Shown here: positions 60,539 to 64,000 of the stretch, piece after piece
How the letters are laid out: every line of letters begins with the position of its first letter
How positions within the stretch are numbered: position 1 is the stretch's first letter
Origin: Parachlamydiales bacterium
GTDB lineage: Bacteria; Chlamydiota; Chlamydiia; Chlamydiales; Rhabdochlamydiaceae
Direction of reading: 5' to 3'
Assembly: GCA_023265455.1 (NCBI GenBank)
Contig: JAHFTQ010000003.1
Coordinates: forward strand, 161,907 to 225,906
Length of the DNA stretch: 64,000 nucleotides
Translations under genes and position numbers: made by a program
Notes under the pieces: generated by a model
What the model was told of the DNA's origin: nothing
The model's database searches: none
What the model saw: the letters and a program-made list of their open reading frames with translations, nothing else

Positions 60539-61712
60539 CCTCAGCCAAAGTTCCTAGTGCTTTTTTGAGTTTTTCTCCTACCCCTATCAGGCGCTCCTTC
60601 GGTTCATTCGAAAAGACAAAACGGACGTATTTTGCAGCCTGAGTTCCCCACCCCACCATGGGAGTTGCGGCAATTTTAGCCTCTTTAAACAGTTTTTCAG
60701 CGACTTCTTGAGCTGTCATGTTGAAGGCGGTTGCATCCATTAACATCGACCATCCTCCATGAGGAGGAATCACAGGAAGCCCCTCAAATTCTCGCAGTAA
60801 GGTGTTGCGTCTTTCTTCCCAGATGGCCAAGGCATCTTTTAACCCATCATCCGAAGCATTTAAAGCTGCAGTAACTCCTGGCATGCTGATCCCTGTCTGA
60901 CACACGACATTAGAGATGCTGACAAGACCGATATCACTCATGATCGCTTGAGGACCCACTACCCAACCGACTCGCCAGCCAATCATTCGGAGTTCTTTAG
61001 TCGCAGCTCCGACCGTAATCGTGCGCTCTCTCATCTCTGGCAAAGATGCCGGATGAATAATAGGCCGCTGATCATAGACGATTCTTTCCATGGCTGCGTC
61101 GTACAACAACCAAGCATCTGTTTTCAAAGTGACATGGGCAACAGCTTCCCATTCTTTTTGTGTGAGCACATGGCCTGTTGGCATGCCTGGACTGATCAAT
61201 ACAATGCGTGTACGAGAAGATGCCGCTTGTTCAAGTGCAGGGATATCTAAACGCCATCCCGCCTGTGACGGGATCAAGGGAACAAAGACGGGAATCCCCC
61301 CGGCTAAGCGGACCCGATTAATAATCCCTGCATAGGTGGGATCGGTAACAATCACTTCATCACCCGGCTCAAGCATCGCCAGAAGGCAGTTCAAAATACC
61401 TGACATGCCTCCCGCCGTGATCACACACTCGGTTCGCCAATCGTACTCTACTCCACTAACACGGGAAACTCTTTGTGTTGCAGCTTTTCTTAAAGCCTCT
61501 TGGCCCAGAAACGGAAGGTAGCTGTTATTTTCATCCTTGCCAATCGCATCACGGGTCGCTTCAATGGCAATCCGAGGAGGCATAAGATCGGTATCGAGGT
61601 TTTCAAGGCGTAATAATTCAGGGTCGTGGGTTGCATCTGCTGCATTTGCCATGCGATCCACTCCAATGCCAGGAACTTGAGATAATCGAGATACTCTTAC
61701 ATGTTTGGGCAT
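60528..61712 (-). CDS. Class I/II PLP-dependent aminotransferase
   Basis: This 394-residue fold-type I enzyme has the cofactor lysine in VGAATKELRMIGWRVGW (about 250-266). The Asp of LLYDAAMERIVYD and the terminal Arg region YVRFVFSN are also in place. The usual NPTG motif reads SPGMPTG, so the asparagine that normally contacts PLP appears replaced by methionine. The amino-acid substrate is unknown. Its AGGAG ribosome site lies inside a perfect hairpin upstream. Confidence 0.88.
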   Translation of the reverse strand: MPKHVRVSRLSQVPGIGVDRMANAADATHDPELLRLENLDTDLMPPRIAIEATRDAIGKDENNSYLPFLGQEALRKAATQRVSRVSGVEYDWRTECVITAGGMSGILNCLLAMLEPGDEVIVTDPTYAGIINRVRLAGGIPVFVPLIPSQAGWRLDIPALEQAASSRTRIVLISPGMPTGHVLTQKEWEAVAHVTLKTDAWLLYDAAMERIVYDQRPIIHPASLPEMRERTITVGAATKELRMIGWRVGWVVGPQAIMSDIGLVSISNVVCQTGISMPGVTAALNASDDGLKDALAIWEERRNTLLREFEGLPVIPPHGGWSMLMDATAFNMTAQEVAEKLFKEAKIAATPMVGWGTQAAKYVRFVFSNEPKERLIGVGEKLKKALGTLAEVKS

Positions 61713-61713
61713 A

Positions 61714-61739
61714 ACAGTCTCCTATGAATAGGAGACTGT
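61714..61739 (-). promoter_or_regulatory. Perfect hairpin sequestering the aminotransferase ribosome site
   Basis: ACAGTCTCCTAT and ATAGGAGACTGT form a 12-base stem with a two-base centre, one base from the ATG. The AGGAGA ribosome site is in the 3' arm. It could be an RNA switch or thermometer, or a DNA operator of dyad symmetry. Confidence 0.65.
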
Positions 61740-61767
61740 ATAACATAAATCCAGCATTTTTTAAAGT

Positions 61768-62379
61768 CTAGAAGCGGTACGCTATAGAGCCTTGAATTCC
61801 TGTTGAGGTAAAGCGGAAAAGCCAAGAATCTGCATGAACGACATACGGTTGCATCTGAAGCTCCCAACGTTTTTGAGAATCAATAGCAAAGGTCAAAGGA
61901 ACACCTATTGTATAGACAAAATCACTTGCAATAAGGGTCGTAAAATTAGCACCCACCCTAAACACGTTGTTAATCTCACGCTCGTAGTGCAAACCCAAAA
62001 CTGGGAACAAATCATGGCCATGGCCCGTCACATAACTCAATCCAGCTACCGGCGTAAGACGATCTTTTGGAGTCAGAAGAAAGTTGTATCCTCCAACTGC
62101 GCTAATTCCTACGGTCTTGGAGTAGACAGCAGTTGCAATCCCCACATACATGGAGTCAGGCTTCAGACGTTCATAGACAACCCCACCCATATCCGTATGG
62201 GCATAAAAATGACCAAAACAAAAACTGACCCGGTTGTCATAGAAAGTTTGCTGTTCTTTATCCATCATCATGATTTTGTTATCTAGGGGCATATTGATCG
62301 AGGGAATTTGGTCATCGGCATGAGCAAATAATGTTAGCGCTGTCATCGGCAGAATTAGTTTCAAACACAGTTGTTTCAT
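61768..62379 (-). CDS. Small outer-membrane beta-barrel protein
   Basis: This 203-residue protein has a signal peptide (MKQLCLKLILPMTALTLFAHA). Alternating beta-strand patterns follow (VGIATAVYSKTVGISAVGGYNFLL; FRVGANFTTLIASDFVYTIGVPLTFAI), and it ends in Phe (..GIQGSIAYRF), as expected for a BamA substrate. I do not recognise the family. GGAGG is present before the ATG, partly inside a small CCGTTTTTACGG hairpin. It is divergent from the adhesin gene. Confidence 0.75.
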   Translation of the reverse strand: MKQLCLKLILPMTALTLFAHADDQIPSINMPLDNKIMMMDKEQQTFYDNRVSFCFGHFYAHTDMGGVVYERLKPDSMYVGIATAVYSKTVGISAVGGYNFLLTPKDRLTPVAGLSYVTGHGHDLFPVLGLHYEREINNVFRVGANFTTLIASDFVYTIGVPLTFAIDSQKRWELQMQPYVVHADSWLFRFTSTGIQGSIAYRF

Positions 62380-62558
62380 AAAAACCTCCGTTTTTACGGA
62401 TCAATTTTTGTTTTTTTATGATTTAAAACGCAATGCAAGATATTTTTTTGAAAACTAAATAAAATAATAACTTTTATAGCTGCTGGTTTTTTAAAAAATC
62501 TTGCAGTAAAAATTAAAAATTACAATAGTCAAAAGGAACAAGACCAGGAGAGTTTCCC
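62380..62558. other. Divergent AT-rich control region of two surface-protein genes
   Basis: The gap contains an inverted repeat (GCAAGATATTTTTTT at about 62435 against AAAAAATCTTGC at about 62495), the CCGTTTTTACGG hairpin near 62390, and no open frame of note. It presumably holds promoters for both flanking genes. Confidence 0.45.
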
Positions 62559-64000
62559 ATGCGTACAATGTTTGCCATAGCTCTGACTCCGTTTCTGGTG
62601 CATGGAGCAATGCAGGCCAAAAGTGAAGTATGTCAATCCCCCTTCCACGTGATGCATGCCGACGTACGGCACACCGAATCAAAAGGAATCGGCTACAAAG
62701 ATGGGTATACAACACTAGAATGGTTTGGGATTTACCAGAGCAATCCCAATTTCATGCCCTTTCTTGATCTGCGCGGCCATGTCTTTAATGATGGACAGCT
62801 CGCCGGTAATATCGGTCTGGGTGAAAGAACCATCTTTCCTTCTATCAACCACATGTTCGGCCTCTACCTCTACTATGATGCCCGGCAAGGAGAGCATGAC
62901 CTCTCCGTCAACCAACTCAGCCCAGGAGTTGAGCTCCTTGGAAAGCGGATGGAGTACCGTATCAATGCTTACTTTCCCGTAGGAAGAGATGAAAGCCATA
63001 GATACCATTACAAATTTAATAGATTCCAAGGCAATCGCATCATTCTCCAAAATAAAAAGAAATTTGCGATGACAGGAGCCGATGCAGAAGTCGGAGCTCA
63101 CATCACGCAAAGCACGCGGCACGATTTTTACTTTGGCATAGGTCCCTACTATTTGACCGCCAATCCCAACCATGCATGGGGAGGAAAGAGCCGTCTTTAT
63201 TGGAGATATAAAGAATATATCTCTCTTGAGGCCTCCTACTCTTACGACCACATCTTTAAGAATATCGTCCAAGGCACCGTTGCTTTCAGCTATCCATTTG
63301 GAAACAGACTCAAGCGTAAAGGTAAAGGTTGCCCTAGCAGCAATGACCTGGCTCTCTCAAGAGCCGCTTTTGCTCCTTACCGCTTTGAGATCCCTGTCGT
63401 TGAGACTCGTCAACAACACAGCATTGCAAGGAATGCCGCAGGTCAGCCTTTGAACATCTGGTTCGTCCGTAACACCAGCAGCTCCAATGGAACATATGAG
63501 AGTCCGTTCTCAACACTGGTTGCTGCTCAAAATGCGTCAGGGCCTAATGATATCATTTACGTCTTTCAAGGCGACGGCACTTCAAGAGGCATGAACGCGG
63601 GCATTATCTTAAAAAATAATCAAACCCTTTTCGGCTCCGGAACACAGCAGACAATTAGCACTTCTAAGGGTAGAATGACAATCCCTGCTCAAACCCTACG
63701 AGCACCTACTATCACCAATGCTCCTGGCATTAGTGTAGTTACGCTGGCTAATGGGAATGAAATTTCTGGGATGATTGTAGTGGCAGCAGATGGCATTACC
63801 GCTTTTGGCGCTATTACAACTCCTAACTTTTTGTCACCAGCACAATCAGTGGTTGATGGGACAAATATTCATCACAATGTGATCCTTGCTTCAGGAGGCA
63901 TCCGTTGTAGGGCGATAGGAAATGTCAATATTAATAACAACGTCTTCATTGCTGACCCCTTAGCTGGCGGCATACCCTTAGCTATTGATATAGACTTTGT
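62559..64000 (+). CDS. Inverse-autotransporter-like adhesin, partial (runs off the window)
   Basis: An open frame of 480 codons continues past the window edge. After a signal peptide (MRTMFAIALTPFLVHGAMQA) comes a beta-domain of about 230 residues with FGLYLYYDARQGEHDLSVNQLSPGVE and YRINAYFPVGRDESHRYHY. This matches the inverse-autotransporter (intimin-type) barrel. From about residue 300 a parallel beta-helix passenger begins (PLNIWFVRNTSSSNGTYESPFSTLVAA; NDIIYVFQGDG; IILKNNQTLFGSG). AGGAG lies nine bases before the ATG. The passenger end and any C-terminal domains are outside the window. Confidence 0.8.
   Translation, partial: MRTMFAIALTPFLVHGAMQAKSEVCQSPFHVMHADVRHTESKGIGYKDGYTTLEWFGIYQSNPNFMPFLDLRGHVFNDGQLAGNIGLGERTIFPSINHMFGLYLYYDARQGEHDLSVNQLSPGVELLGKRMEYRINAYFPVGRDESHRYHYKFNRFQGNRIILQNKKKFAMTGADAEVGAHITQSTRHDFYFGIGPYYLTANPNHAWGGKSRLYWRYKEYISLEASYSYDHIFKNIVQGTVAFSYPFGNRLKRKGKGCPSSNDLALSRAAFAPYRFEIPVVETRQQHSIARNAAGQPLNIWFVRNTSSSNGTYESPFSTLVAAQNASGPNDIIYVFQGDGTSRGMNAGIILKNNQTLFGSGTQQTISTSKGRMTIPAQTLRAPTITNAPGISVVTLANGNEISGMIVVAADGITAFGAITTPNFLSPAQSVVDGTNIHHNVILASGGIRCRAIGNVNINNNVFIADPLAGGIPLAIDIDF

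Noticed and set aside
62715..63272. 185-codon minus-strand frame
   Set aside because: It lies entirely antisense to the adhesin, whose signal peptide, barrel motifs and ribosome site are clear.

Overview
The window comes from a chlamydia-like bacterium (phylum Chlamydiota), most probably an environmental, amoeba- or protist-associated lineage rather than a Chlamydiaceae pathogen. The main evidence is gene order. One strand carries a complete V-type ATPase operon in the chlamydial order E, DUF2764, A, B, D, I, K (48785 to 41211). The other carries bamA-skp-lpxD as in Chlamydia. Around these lie predicted membrane/effector proteins and eukaryote-like F-box and BTB proteins. Proline biosynthesis (proB-proA), a DAHP synthase and a GH81 glucanase argue against the reduced Chlamydiaceae. 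The species cannot be named from sequence alone.

Layout. 1-6 kb: a small HhH protein, an ABC exporter, a nucleotidyltransferase, a HAD protein and proBA. 6-17 kb: an accessory block of unrecognised, mostly membrane-associated proteins (three paralogues with an LINPTDSWN-type motif, a coiled-coil protein with a hydrophobic hairpin, and two further membrane proteins), ending in a wrecked zeta-toxin module. 17-25 kb: a translationally coupled minus-strand operon for an exported GH81 beta-1,3-glucanase, a TpsB outer-membrane transporter and a TpsA filamentous-haemagglutinin-like exoprotein. 25-30 kb: alkylation repair (ogt-tag), DAHP synthase, an MFS transporter and an XRE/ImmA regulator followed by the stub of a PIN toxin. 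30-41 kb: an ATAD3-like AAA ATPase, a lipoprotein and a NUDIX hydrolase whose start codons overlap, fumC, a secretion-type unknown, a BTB-domain protein, a DUF4143 ATPase and a ClpB-D1-like AAA ATPase with membrane segments. 41-49 kb: the V-ATPase operon. 49-57 kb: recR, a truncated HTH gene, an F-box protein, bamA-skp-lpxD and corA. 57-64 kb: PDH E2, a pyruvyl-transferase-like protein, an EEP-family phosphatase/nuclease, an aminotransferase, a small outer-membrane barrel and the start of an inverse-autotransporter-like adhesin with a beta-helix passenger that runs off the window.

The most striking non-coding content is a set of palindromic mobile-looking repeats. A 166-bp hairpin element occurs three times. 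Two copies have perfect 4-bp target duplications and are inserted exactly at stop codons, which the element itself rebuilds; one of these sits inside the V-ATPase operon between atpI and atpK. A second, three-copy, about 65-nt element folds into two hairpins with compensatory changes, and one copy truncates an HTH gene. Four further single-copy inverted repeats are present. Several toxin-antitoxin-type loci are broken, two of them at repeat junctions. Two genes, and perhaps a third, carry promoter boxes placed so that the start codon would be at or next to +1, suggesting leaderless transcripts.
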